NCBI GenBank assembly: GCA_050942695.1
Contig: JBMNNU010000157.1
Location: 1-7,589, forward strand
Reading direction: 5' to 3'
DNA from: JBMNNU01 sp050942695
GTDB lineage: Bacteria; Chloroflexota; UBA6077
DNA: 7,589 nucleotides
Below the pieces are notes generated by a model. The model was not told the origin of the DNA. It was given only the letters and a program-made list of their open reading frames with translations, and ran no database searches. A program made the translations under genes and the position numbers. Shown here piece after piece: positions 1 through 5,520 of the stretch. The first letter of the stretch is position 1. Every line of letters begins with the position of its first letter.

Positions 1-101
1 ACAAGCCATCTTATTGGGAGAAGACCAAGCACGGGTTGTATAAGGGGGCACCCAAATTCCCAGTGAAAGCCCGAAACTCCAATCCCGTTTGTGAATCCTG
101 A
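1..101 (+). CDS. C-terminal end of an upstream protein, probably a membrane GT2 glycosyltransferase (partial)
   Basis: One frame is open from the window edge (first full codon at base 3) to a TGA at 99-101 and encodes 32 residues beginning KPSYWEKTKHGLYKG. From memory, a YWEKT-HGL sequence is common at the extreme C-terminus of large membrane-embedded family 2 glycosyltransferases, just after the last transmembrane helix and in a basic cytoplasmic tail. The visible tail is basic, which fits. The stop lies 57 bases before the next gene, so co-transcription is plausible. Only the tail is visible, so catalytic residues cannot be checked. A competing open frame (bases 2-43, ending TAA) is shorter and carries no recognisable motif. 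The identity is a tentative motif-based inference. Confidence 0.5.
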   Translation, partial: KPSYWEKTKHGLYKGAPKFPVKARNSNPVCES

Positions 102-143
102 ATGAGGCATTTTGAGAATCGCCATTTCCAGATCGGTACCAAT

Positions 144-150
144 GGGAGGT
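144..150 (+). promoter_or_regulatory. Ribosome binding site of the GT2 gene
   Basis: GGGAGGT lies 8 bases before the GTG at 159. It is a strong Shine-Dalgarno match and supports this GTG as the start, which puts the VVVPAYNE motif at its usual place close to the N-terminus. No other start with comparable spacing is seen nearby. Confidence 0.7.
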
Positions 151-158
151 ACTAACTC

Positions 159-848
159 GTGAATAAGCACCCAGATACGTGGGTAGTGGTGCCAGCTTAC
201 AACGAAGGGAAGGCCATCGGAACCGTCCTGGAAAAACTCGTGAGATATCCATACAGCATAGTGGTGGTGGACGATGGATCCGCAGACAACACAGCCAAGG
301 TGGCTGAGTCCTTCCCGGTAGCGGTTCTGCGGCACGTGTTCAATCTCGGCCAGGGGGCGGCCTTACAGACGGGAATCAGCTACGTGCTTCGTTTCCCTGA
401 AACACGGTACGTTGTAACATTCGACTCCGATGGGCAGCACAATCCGGATAACATCGAACGATTGCTTGAGCCATTGAAAGCTGGAACCCACGATGTCGCA
501 CTGGGGTCCAGATTTCTAAAGGAAGGCGATGCGCAGAACATCAGACTTACGAAACAGCTTTTCTTGAAACTAGCTGTAGCATTCACTAGAATGTCGACTG
601 GGTTGAACCTTACGGATACCCACAATGGGCTTCGAGCCTTCACAGCGGAAGCCGCGGCCAAGCTACGCATCGTTCAAAATCGCATGGCTCACGCTTCCGA
701 GATACTGTCACAAATTGCAGCCCTAGGTCTTCGCGTTTGCGAGATCCCTGTAACCATCTCCTATACAGAATACTCGCTATCCAAAGGCCAGAGCATTCTA
801 AACAGCGTTAACATCCTGTGGGACATGGCTAGAGGAAGGATGCGATGA
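159..848 (+). CDS. Family 2 glycosyltransferase, dolichyl-phosphate-mannose-synthase-like
   Basis: A 229-residue cytoplasmic GT-A fold glycosyltransferase, expected to transfer a sugar from a nucleotide-sugar donor, probably to a polyprenyl phosphate at the inner membrane face. The sequence shows VVVPAYNE at residues 9-16, the donor-binding DDGS at 38-41, the metal-binding DSD in FDSDGQH at 88-94, GSRF at 116-119 and DTHNGLRAF at 153-161. It ends near residue 229 with no membrane helix. This is the size of a bare DPMS-like catalytic domain, so membrane attachment must come from a partner. The next gene, a DUF2304 membrane protein, overlaps it by four bases (ATGA) and is the natural candidate. 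The start is GTG with a good ribosome binding site. The sugar and acceptor cannot be read from the sequence. The family call is secure; the polyprenyl-phosphate acceptor is inferred from family resemblance. Confidence 0.92.
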   Translation: MNKHPDTWVVVPAYNEGKAIGTVLEKLVRYPYSIVVVDDGSADNTAKVAESFPVAVLRHVFNLGQGAALQTGISYVLRFPETRYVVTFDSDGQHNPDNIERLLEPLKAGTHDVALGSRFLKEGDAQNIRLTKQLFLKLAVAFTRMSTGLNLTDTHNGLRAFTAEAAAKLRIVQNRMAHASEILSQIAALGLRVCEIPVTISYTEYSLSKGQSILNSVNILWDMARGRMR

Positions 849-1210
849 CTATCGAACTGAGCCAGATCATTATCGTATCGGTTATGTTGGGTTTCGCCCT
901 CTATGTCTTCAGAGGCAGAACCGTGCTGAGGGACAGAATCATCTATCTGGTTCTGCTAGCGACCGGCGTCGTCCTGGCTATCTATCCAGATCTATCGACC
1001 AGGATTGCAAACACCGTTGGGATCGGACGCGGCACCGACCTGCTACTCTATGTTTTTATCCTCTTTAGCCTCTTTTACTACGCCGGCCTAGCCTCTCAGT
1101 TTATGAAAGTTGAACAGCAGATTACCGCTTTGACACGCGCCATCGCCATTCTAAATGCAAAACCCGCCAGCGAAAAAGAAACAAACTACCATTCGGGCGA
1201 CGACACCTAA
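845..1210 (+). CDS. DUF2304 family small membrane protein
   Basis: A 121-residue protein with three predicted membrane segments (about residues 5-22, 31-48 and 65-83), then a short amphipathic stretch (about 86-103) that could form a coiled coil, and a polar tail. The sequence GIGRGTDLLLY at residues 59-69, just before the third helix, is the signature that led me to DUF2304. Members of this family are repeatedly found next to DPMS-like GT2 genes. Their biochemical role is unknown to me. The ATG overlaps the GT2 stop codon (ATGA), and its ribosome binding site, AGGAAGGA at 833-840, lies inside the GT2 coding sequence, so the two are translationally coupled and probably made in fixed ratio. 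The inferred role is a membrane anchor or partner for the soluble GT2. The family call is confident; the function is not established. Confidence 0.85.
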   Translation: MTIELSQIIIVSVMLGFALYVFRGRTVLRDRIIYLVLLATGVVLAIYPDLSTRIANTVGIGRGTDLLLYVFILFSLFYYAGLASQFMKVEQQITALTRAIAILNAKPASEKETNYHSGDDT

Positions 1211-1236
1211 AATACCCTTTTTTCGAGTTAGGTCGA

Positions 1237-2940
1237 GTGCACGAGATCACCCATAGCATAGGGCAAGCATCGACAATTCACCACCCAAAAGTAATGATCA
1301 GCAGTGAAAAGTATAATGCACGAGCTGACATGGTAGCTAAACCTGCGCAGATTTCCAAACCAGCCGTTAGACTACTCCACTTCTCTCGTGAGAATGCTGC
1401 GCTTTTTGTTTGCTTTCTGGCTATCTACGCGCTGGCTGCTTACTACATCGCTGTGGTATTGAAGCTTTACCACAACGATACGATCGCACGCACTGCTCTC
1501 GGCTATTTTACTCTCTACGGCCGCGACCCCCACCTGGCTTCGGTAGGTTTCATCTGGACCCCATTAGTCAGTCTCCTGCAAGTACCCATGTTCCCGCTAT
1601 TCCGTGTTATCGGCGAACCCGCTTTTGCGGGACCTATCTTAGGGGTAATCTTCGGTGCAGCGGCTGTACCGATGCTGAATGAAACAGGGAGGAGCCTTAA
1701 CGTCGAAAGATCAACCCGGTTTTTGGTGGTGTTGCTATTCGGCCTGCATCCCACCATTCTGCTTTACGCCGCAACGGGAATGAGTGAGACGGTTTTCTTC
1801 TTTTTCATGGTAGCATCCATTTATTACATACTTCGATGGGCGACCAAACAGGCTGGGTATACTGCGATAGTGATTTCCGCCACCTGTATCGCCCTATCTT
1901 TTTGGGTCCGCTACGAAGCCATACCGCTGCTGCTATCTGCATGTCTTACAGTCTTGGTTGTGATATTCAGTTGGTATGGCCAGCATTCCAGGACGTTTCG
2001 GGAATCCCTAGAAGCCACCTGGATCACGGTGATGCTTCCGGCTGTCTACAGCGTTTTCATCTGGATATTTTTTAACTGGCTGATTATGAACGATCCGTTC
2101 TACTGGCTATCAGGTGAATACAGCAATATCGCCTTCACTTATGAGTTTCGTGGCGACACGAATCCCCTCTATCAAAACCTGCCGGGGGCGATTGCATACT
2201 CTCTGTTGAGGGTAGTGATCCAGTTCGTGGCATTTCCTGCTCTGGTGATCGCTACTTTCTGGTTGAGCTATCGTCGCAAATCCCTGATGCCCACAGCGGC
2301 AATATGGGTATCCATAGTCCTGGTTGCCTTCCATATTTACCAGAACTACACTGGTGCGTCTTACGGTTGGTACCGCTTCTTCACCTACTGTATCCCAGCT
2401 TCCATCCCCGCCTTCTTCTGGCTACTGTATTCCATAAAAGATAACGATACATGGGTGAAAACTGCTGTCATCGTCATGATCGCAGGGATGGCAGTATCGA
2501 TAGTTACTACCACAATCGGGATGGCCGATCCGGCCATCGGCAAAGAGGAATCTAGCTTCGTCCAGGCCATCGCCACCGGAGGGACAGCACCTCAGAGCGA
2601 ATCACGGAATTGGGCTGTCTCAAGAACAGTTGCCAGGTATATAGCGGATAACGATATTGACGGGCCTATACTACTCGACACCTTCCAGGGTTTTGCAATC
2701 GTTCTATTCGCTGAACATCCGGAGCAGTTTGTAAAGACCCAAGACCTGGACTTTCGCGACGCGGTGCGTAACCCCCGAGAGCACGGCATAGCCTGGGTAT
2801 TGGTGCCTAGACCCGATGAAAATCTGTACAGAAATGAATGGATACTCAAAAGCTACCCGAGCATTTGGGAAGAGGGGGTTCCCTGGGCTCAATTAGTAGA
2901 GAACTTCGGCGATTGGAAACTGTTCCGCGTGATTCCATGA
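1237..2940 (+). CDS. Polytopic GT-C type glycosyltransferase (GT39/ArnT-like membrane protein)
   Basis: A 567-residue integral membrane protein. After a polar N-terminus of about 50 residues there are roughly 11-13 hydrophobic segments between residues 53 and 428, followed by a soluble, presumably extracytoplasmic domain of about 140 residues. GT-C features are present: an acidic residue in the first outer loop (HNDTIARTALGYF, residues 79-91), RDPHLASVGFIWTPL at 96-110, TGMSE at 180-184 in a second loop, WVRYE at 223-227, and GWYRFF at 377-382. Such enzymes transfer a sugar from a polyprenyl-phosphate-sugar on the outer membrane face, which fits the upstream GT2/DUF2304 pair as a possible donor supplier (inference). 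The acceptor is unknown. The start is uncertain: GTG at 1237 has only a weak upstream AGG, while in-frame ATG codons at 1294 and 1330 also precede the first helix and have no clear ribosome binding site. It lies 26 bases after DUF2304, so the same operon is likely. Confidence 0.8.
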   Translation: MHEITHSIGQASTIHHPKVMISSEKYNARADMVAKPAQISKPAVRLLHFSRENAALFVCFLAIYALAAYYIAVVLKLYHNDTIARTALGYFTLYGRDPHLASVGFIWTPLVSLLQVPMFPLFRVIGEPAFAGPILGVIFGAAAVPMLNETGRSLNVERSTRFLVVLLFGLHPTILLYAATGMSETVFFFFMVASIYYILRWATKQAGYTAIVISATCIALSFWVRYEAIPLLLSACLTVLVVIFSWYGQHSRTFRESLEATWITVMLPAVYSVFIWIFFNWLIMNDPFYWLSGEYSNIAFTYEFRGDTNPLYQNLPGAIAYSLLRVVIQFVAFPALVIATFWLSYRRKSLMPTAAIWVSIVLVAFHIYQNYTGASYGWYRFFTYCIPASIPAFFWLLYSIKDNDTWVKTAVIVMIAGMAVSIVTTTIGMADPAIGKEESSFVQAIATGGTAPQSESRNWAVSRTVARYIADNDIDGPILLDTFQGFAIVLFAEHPEQFVKTQDLDFRDAVRNPREHGIAWVLVPRPDENLYRNEWILKSYPSIWEEGVPWAQLVENFGDWKLFRVIP

Positions 2941-3052
2941 GATGATGTCGCATGAAGGAGCCATCTCTCCAATAAGCCAGCGTTGTGTCCCAGTTACTGA
3001 CCGTTGCACTGGCAGCATATACTGGCCGCTGCATAGGTAGCAAAAAGCGGGT

Positions 3053-3112
3053 CCAGGGTGCAACGCCTGGCGGGCGTGACGCTGCGCTCGCTCGCGTCAC
3101 GGGGGTGTCCCC
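3053..3112. repeat. Cluster of three palindromes, possible REP/MITE-like remnant
   Basis: Three inverted repeats lie side by side. CCAGG/CCTGG pairs 3053-3057 with 3066-3070. CGTGACGC/GCGTCACG pairs 3075-3082 with 3094-3101 perfectly around an 11-base loop. GGGG/CCCC pairs 3102-3105 with 3109-3112 around TGT. An AT-rich stretch follows directly (AATATATTTA). Such a GC-rich block in a non-coding gap resembles dispersed palindromic repeats or the end of a mobile element, but no second copy and no target-site duplication is seen in this window. It could also act as a transcription barrier after the GT-C gene, although there is no U-run. The pairing is seen directly; the mobile origin is inference. 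Confidence 0.5.
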
Positions 3113-3235
3113 AATATATTTACCTGTCTATGCAGAGGTCAATAATTGCTAACCCACGTAGAGAAAAAAAGCTGATCAGGAAACCACACTGCCACTACCA
3201 TCTGCAAAGCTGTTGTTATAGAATAGCGACAATCT

Positions 3236-3268
3236 GGAGGAACCCCGGAAATGTAATCGGGCTGGTTC
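3236..3268 (+). promoter_or_regulatory. Leader element: ribosome site, ATG-TAA start-stop and imperfect hairpin
   Basis: A strong Shine-Dalgarno core, GGAGG (3236-3240), is followed 10 bases later by ATG (3251-3253) and immediately by TAA (3254-3256), giving a start codon with no elongation codon. The same bases form an imperfect hairpin: GAACC 3240-3244 pairs with GGTTC 3264-3268, and an inner CC/GG pair places the ATG-TAA in the loop. An alternative stem pairs GGAACC 3239-3244 with GGTTCC 3272-3277. It lies about 110 bases upstream of the repeat-protein start, so it would be in that gene's leader if transcription starts upstream. It may be coincidence; a regulatory role is speculative. Confidence 0.25.
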
Positions 3269-3350
3269 ATAGGTTCCGATACAGCCTCCCTTCACTATCA
3301 TCGTCCACAGCGGTATCCGTTCGCGATCTTTAAGCTATCGCTCTATATTG

Positions 3351-3357
3351 AAAGGAG
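3351..3357 (+). promoter_or_regulatory. Ribosome binding site of the repeat-protein gene
   Basis: AAAGGAG lies 9 bases before the GTG at 3367. It fixes the start, and the resulting N-terminus is a textbook signal peptide, which independently supports it. Confidence 0.75.
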
Positions 3358-3366
3358 AATCGAAGC

Positions 3367-3459
3367 GTGTTTCGCAACCTGAAGCGCCTACTCTCATCTG
3401 CGCTATTCCTCGTATGTATATTCATTGCCGCTGCGACTATAGCGCCGATAGCGGTAGCA
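3367..3459 (+). other. Signal peptide coding region
   Basis: Residues 1-31: basic RNLKR near the start, a long Ala/Leu/Ile-rich core, and an AVA motif before Asp32 consistent with type I signal peptidase. Cys17 sits within the core (FLVC) and does not form a lipobox, so a lipoprotein is unlikely. Confidence 0.85.
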
Positions 3460-5430
3460 GACACGACCCCAGAATGGGGCGCATCTTACGAAGTGCAGGG
3501 TGACCAATGCCAATGGTTAGCTGGTGAAACTCGCACCGTATCCCTGCGGATCACCAACACCGGTACCCAATCCTGGACCGCCGGAGGGGATCAACCCGTC
3601 CAGTTGGGCGTCCACTTCGGCACGAACTCCGATGGCTGGCACGACGGTTGGGCCACCGACCAGAGATTCAATCTCCCCAACGACGTAGCACCGGGCACCT
3701 TTATCGATCTCACCGTTCAGGTTACTGCGCCGAACACGGCAGGTAGCTATGTCCTCCGTTTCCGCATGCTTAAAGAAGGAGTCACCTGGTTCGACGATAT
3801 CCACAAGATTCAGGGAGTCTCGGTTCAAGGCCAACACCTCTCCTACGCCTTAGCTGGGATCACCCCTGCTGCCGGCACCCCCCCCATACCCATTCCGGGC
3901 AGCACCTGGAGACTCAACGTGACGGTTGCCAACACGGGCACAGAAACCTGGAAAGCTGCCGGGGATGGTAAGGTTCGACTAGCTATACACTTCGTCGCCA
4001 ACCCAGATAGCGATAACCCGCACGAACGCTGGGTTACCGACGACCGCTTCGAGCTCACCCGCGATGTCCCGTCCTATCATTTCGATCAGACCAACGGCCA
4101 GATTACACTCGAAAACCTGGTGGTCAACCTGCCGCGCGATCCGGGCGACTACACCATGCACATTCGTATGGTCAAGGAGGGGGTCACCTGGTTCGATCAG
4201 GAACCCAGCGCCAAATTGCCGATATCTATGGAAATACCATATCCACCCCTCTCCTACGACTTAGTTGATTACACGTCATCTGGAGGCCTTAATCCGGACG
4301 GCACCATTAGACTCAACCTGACGGTTAGAAACATAGGCACAGAGACCTGGAATGCTACTGGGGATGGTAGGGTTCGACTAGCTATACACTTCGTTGCCGA
4401 CCCAGATAGCGACAACCCGCACGAGCGATGGGTTACCGACGACCGCTTCGAACTCCCCCGCGACGTGCCTCCATATGTATTTGATCAGACCAACGGCCAA
4501 ATCAAGTTCGAAAATCTGCCTATACACATCCCCCGCGACGCGGGCTCCTACACGATGCACATTCGCATGGTCAAGGAGGGGGTCACCTGGTTCGAACAAA
4601 ATCCCAACACCAAATTCTCCTCATCTTTTCCGGGCTTATTCCGCTCCTACGCTGTCACCAACGTAGTAGCGTCTCCGGAATTGACGTCCACCATCGCACC
4701 AGGACAAACGATCTCGATGTCCGTTACAATCGCAAACACAGGCACTGAAACATGGAATGCTACCGGGGATGGCCCGGTCCGCTTGGGCGTCCATTTCGCC
4801 AGTCCAACAGGTAGCGATGAACCCCACGATGGCTGGGTGACCGACCAGAGGTGGGATCTCACGAGGAATGTCCCTTTCTACTTAATCGACACCACCAACG
4901 GAACAATCACTCTGAATAACCTGCAGGTCAAGGCTCCCACACAACCCGGCAACTATGTTCTACGAATACGAATGGTCAAGGAAGGCGTAAGCTGGTTCTC
5001 CCAGGACCCCAATGCCAAGGTTCAAGTCCTGGTAGATGGCCCGATACCACCGCCCGAGCCAGACCCACAGTGGAGAGCGTCCTATGTAAGCTCTCCCCCT
5101 ACCAGTTGGGTAGTAGGCCAGACCAGAAACTATACCGTCAACGTAACCAACAACGGCACCCAGAGTTGGAACGCCTCTGGCGATAATCCCGTTCATCTGG
5201 GTATCCACTTTGGAACTGCATCCGACGAATGGCACGACGGCTGGGCTAACGATCTGCGAATCGACCTGCCCCACGATGTAGCTCCCGGTCAGACGGTGGC
5301 AATCCCTGTCAGCGTAACAGCCCCCGCCGACGCCGGCAGTTACGTCTTGAGGCACCGCATGGTCAAAGAGGGAGTCACCTGGTTCACCGACATCCAAAAG
5401 ACCGACGTGTCGGTGGCCGCGGCTAACTGA
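3367..5430 (+). CDS. Secreted protein of five tandem Ig-like (NBR1/CARDB-type) domains
   Basis: A 687-residue exported protein. Residues 1-31 form a Sec signal peptide (basic start, hydrophobic core about 9-26, AVA cleavage site at 29-31). The remainder is five beta-rich repeats at about 37-153, 157-288, 294-422, 425-556 and 568-684. Each carries N(T/I/N)GT(Q/E)(S/T)W near its start, a central H(D/E)xW(V/A)xD motif, and (M/L)(V/L)KEGV(T/S)WF near its end. The pattern matches Ig-like domains related to the NBR1 central domain and CARDB, frequent in Chloroflexota surface proteins. No catalytic motif, lipobox, LPXTG, C-terminal helix or S-layer homology domain is seen, so it appears released or held non-covalently. 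It sits among glycan-assembly genes and has its own leader region and a hairpin downstream. Function is unknown: structural, adhesive, glycan-binding or glycan acceptor are all possible. Export and the repeats are certain; the domain family name is likely. Confidence 0.88.
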   Translation: MFRNLKRLLSSALFLVCIFIAAATIAPIAVADTTPEWGASYEVQGDQCQWLAGETRTVSLRITNTGTQSWTAGGDQPVQLGVHFGTNSDGWHDGWATDQRFNLPNDVAPGTFIDLTVQVTAPNTAGSYVLRFRMLKEGVTWFDDIHKIQGVSVQGQHLSYALAGITPAAGTPPIPIPGSTWRLNVTVANTGTETWKAAGDGKVRLAIHFVANPDSDNPHERWVTDDRFELTRDVPSYHFDQTNGQITLENLVVNLPRDPGDYTMHIRMVKEGVTWFDQEPSAKLPISMEIPYPPLSYDLVDYTSSGGLNPDGTIRLNLTVRNIGTETWNATGDGRVRLAIHFVADPDSDNPHERWVTDDRFELPRDVPPYVFDQTNGQIKFENLPIHIPRDAGSYTMHIRMVKEGVTWFEQNPNTKFSSSFPGLFRSYAVTNVVASPELTSTIAPGQTISMSVTIANTGTETWNATGDGPVRLGVHFASPTGSDEPHDGWVTDQRWDLTRNVPFYLIDTTNGTITLNNLQVKAPTQPGNYVLRIRMVKEGVSWFSQDPNAKVQVLVDGPIPPPEPDPQWRASYVSSPPTSWVVGQTRNYTVNVTNNGTQSWNASGDNPVHLGIHFGTASDEWHDGWANDLRIDLPHDVAPGQTVAIPVSVTAPADAGSYVLRHRMVKEGVTWFTDIQKTDVSVAAAN
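3475..5418 (+). repeat. Five tandem Ig-like repeat units of two types, order A-B-B-B-A
   Basis: Units at 3475-3825, 3835-4230, 4246-4632, 4639-5034 and 5068-5418. Successive GV(T/S)WF motifs begin at residues 138, 272, 405, 540 and 669, so the spacing is 134, 133, 135 and 129 residues. Units 1 and 5 (type A, 117 residues) share the shorter centre: HFGT followed by WHDGWA, then DVAPG and VTAP. Units 2-4 (type B, 129-132 residues) share two insertions, one in the centre (residues such as PDSDNPHERW) and one carrying D(Q/T)TNG(Q/T)I. The two A units cap three B units. A Pro-rich linker (PPPEPDP, residues 561-567) precedes unit 5. Confidence 0.85.
3901..4599 (+). repeat. Nucleotide-level duplication of repeat units 2 and 3
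   Basis: Bases 3901-4200 align without gaps to 4300-4599 at an offset of 399 bases (133 codons). My hand count gives about 82% identity. Two longer exact matches stand out: 24 bases at 3972-3995 and 4371-4394, and 29 bases at 4168-4196 and 4567-4595. Synonymous positions are conserved in these blocks, which points to a fairly recent duplication or gene conversion, unlike the more diverged units 1, 4 and 5. Confidence 0.8.
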
Positions 5431-5461
5431 CAGAATCGTTACGGACAGATATTGTAAGTAT

Positions 5462-5489
5462 AGGGAGGTGCTGCCGCCGGCACCTCCTT
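5462..5489 (+). terminator. GC-rich hairpin, possible terminator or attenuator
   Basis: GGAGGTGC (5464-5471) pairs perfectly with GCACCTCC (5480-5487), with flanking A-T and G-T pairs extending the stem and a 6-8 base GC-rich loop. It starts 32 bases after the repeat-protein stop and ends 31 bases before the next start. The sequence after it (AACCTTTCC) is pyrimidine-rich but has no real U-run, so termination may be weak or partial, or the hairpin may protect the upstream message. The stem is certain; its role is inferred. Confidence 0.5.
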
Positions 5490-5520
5490 AACCTTTCCAT
5501 TCTCAGAGGGTGGTCGCCTA

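Larger units (their letters stand above)
2941..3366 (+). other. 426-base intergenic region, non-coding, structured
   Basis: No convincing gene is seen here. A 91-codon frame at 3058-3333 begins inside the palindrome cluster, lacks a ribosome binding site and encodes a composition without recognisable motifs, so it is treated as chance. The region splits in two. Bases up to about 3112 are GC-rich, with clustered inverted repeats described separately. The rest is A/T-richer and leads into the secreted repeat-protein gene. Its length and structure contrast with the tight packing upstream and suggest a transcription-unit boundary. A weak promoter-like -10 (TAGAAT at 3219-3224, with no good -35) lies in the second half. 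No terminator with a U-run is visible after the GT-C gene. Confidence 0.6.

Noticed and set aside
44..53. GGGGGCACCC near the window start, resembling the GGGGGTGTCCCC palindrome at 3101-3112
   Set aside because: Similarity is limited to about ten bases of G/C-rich sequence, it lies inside the putative upstream coding tail, and the neighbouring stems are absent.
3217..3224. Promoter-like -10 (TATAGA/TAGAAT) upstream of the repeat-protein gene
   Set aside because: No acceptable -35 lies 16-18 bases upstream, and AT-rich hexamers of this quality are common, so it is not called as a promoter.
3058..3333. 91-codon open frame on the + strand in the intergenic region
   Set aside because: It starts within the palindrome cluster, has no ribosome binding site, and its product has no motif or credible composition.
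3343..3349. CTATATT resembling a -10 just before the repeat-protein gene
   Set aside because: It abuts the ribosome binding site at 3351-3357, so a transcript starting from it would lack the site.
4960..5397. 145-codon open frame on the - strand
   Set aside because: It lies fully antisense to repeat unit 5 of the secreted protein. Similar antisense frames occur over the other repeats (3517-3837, 3843-4058, 4378-4599), as expected from the periodic coding sequence.
3475..5418. Regularly spaced repeats considered as a CRISPR array
   Set aside because: The period is about 400 bases, fully in frame and protein-coding, with no short identical repeats and unique spacers.
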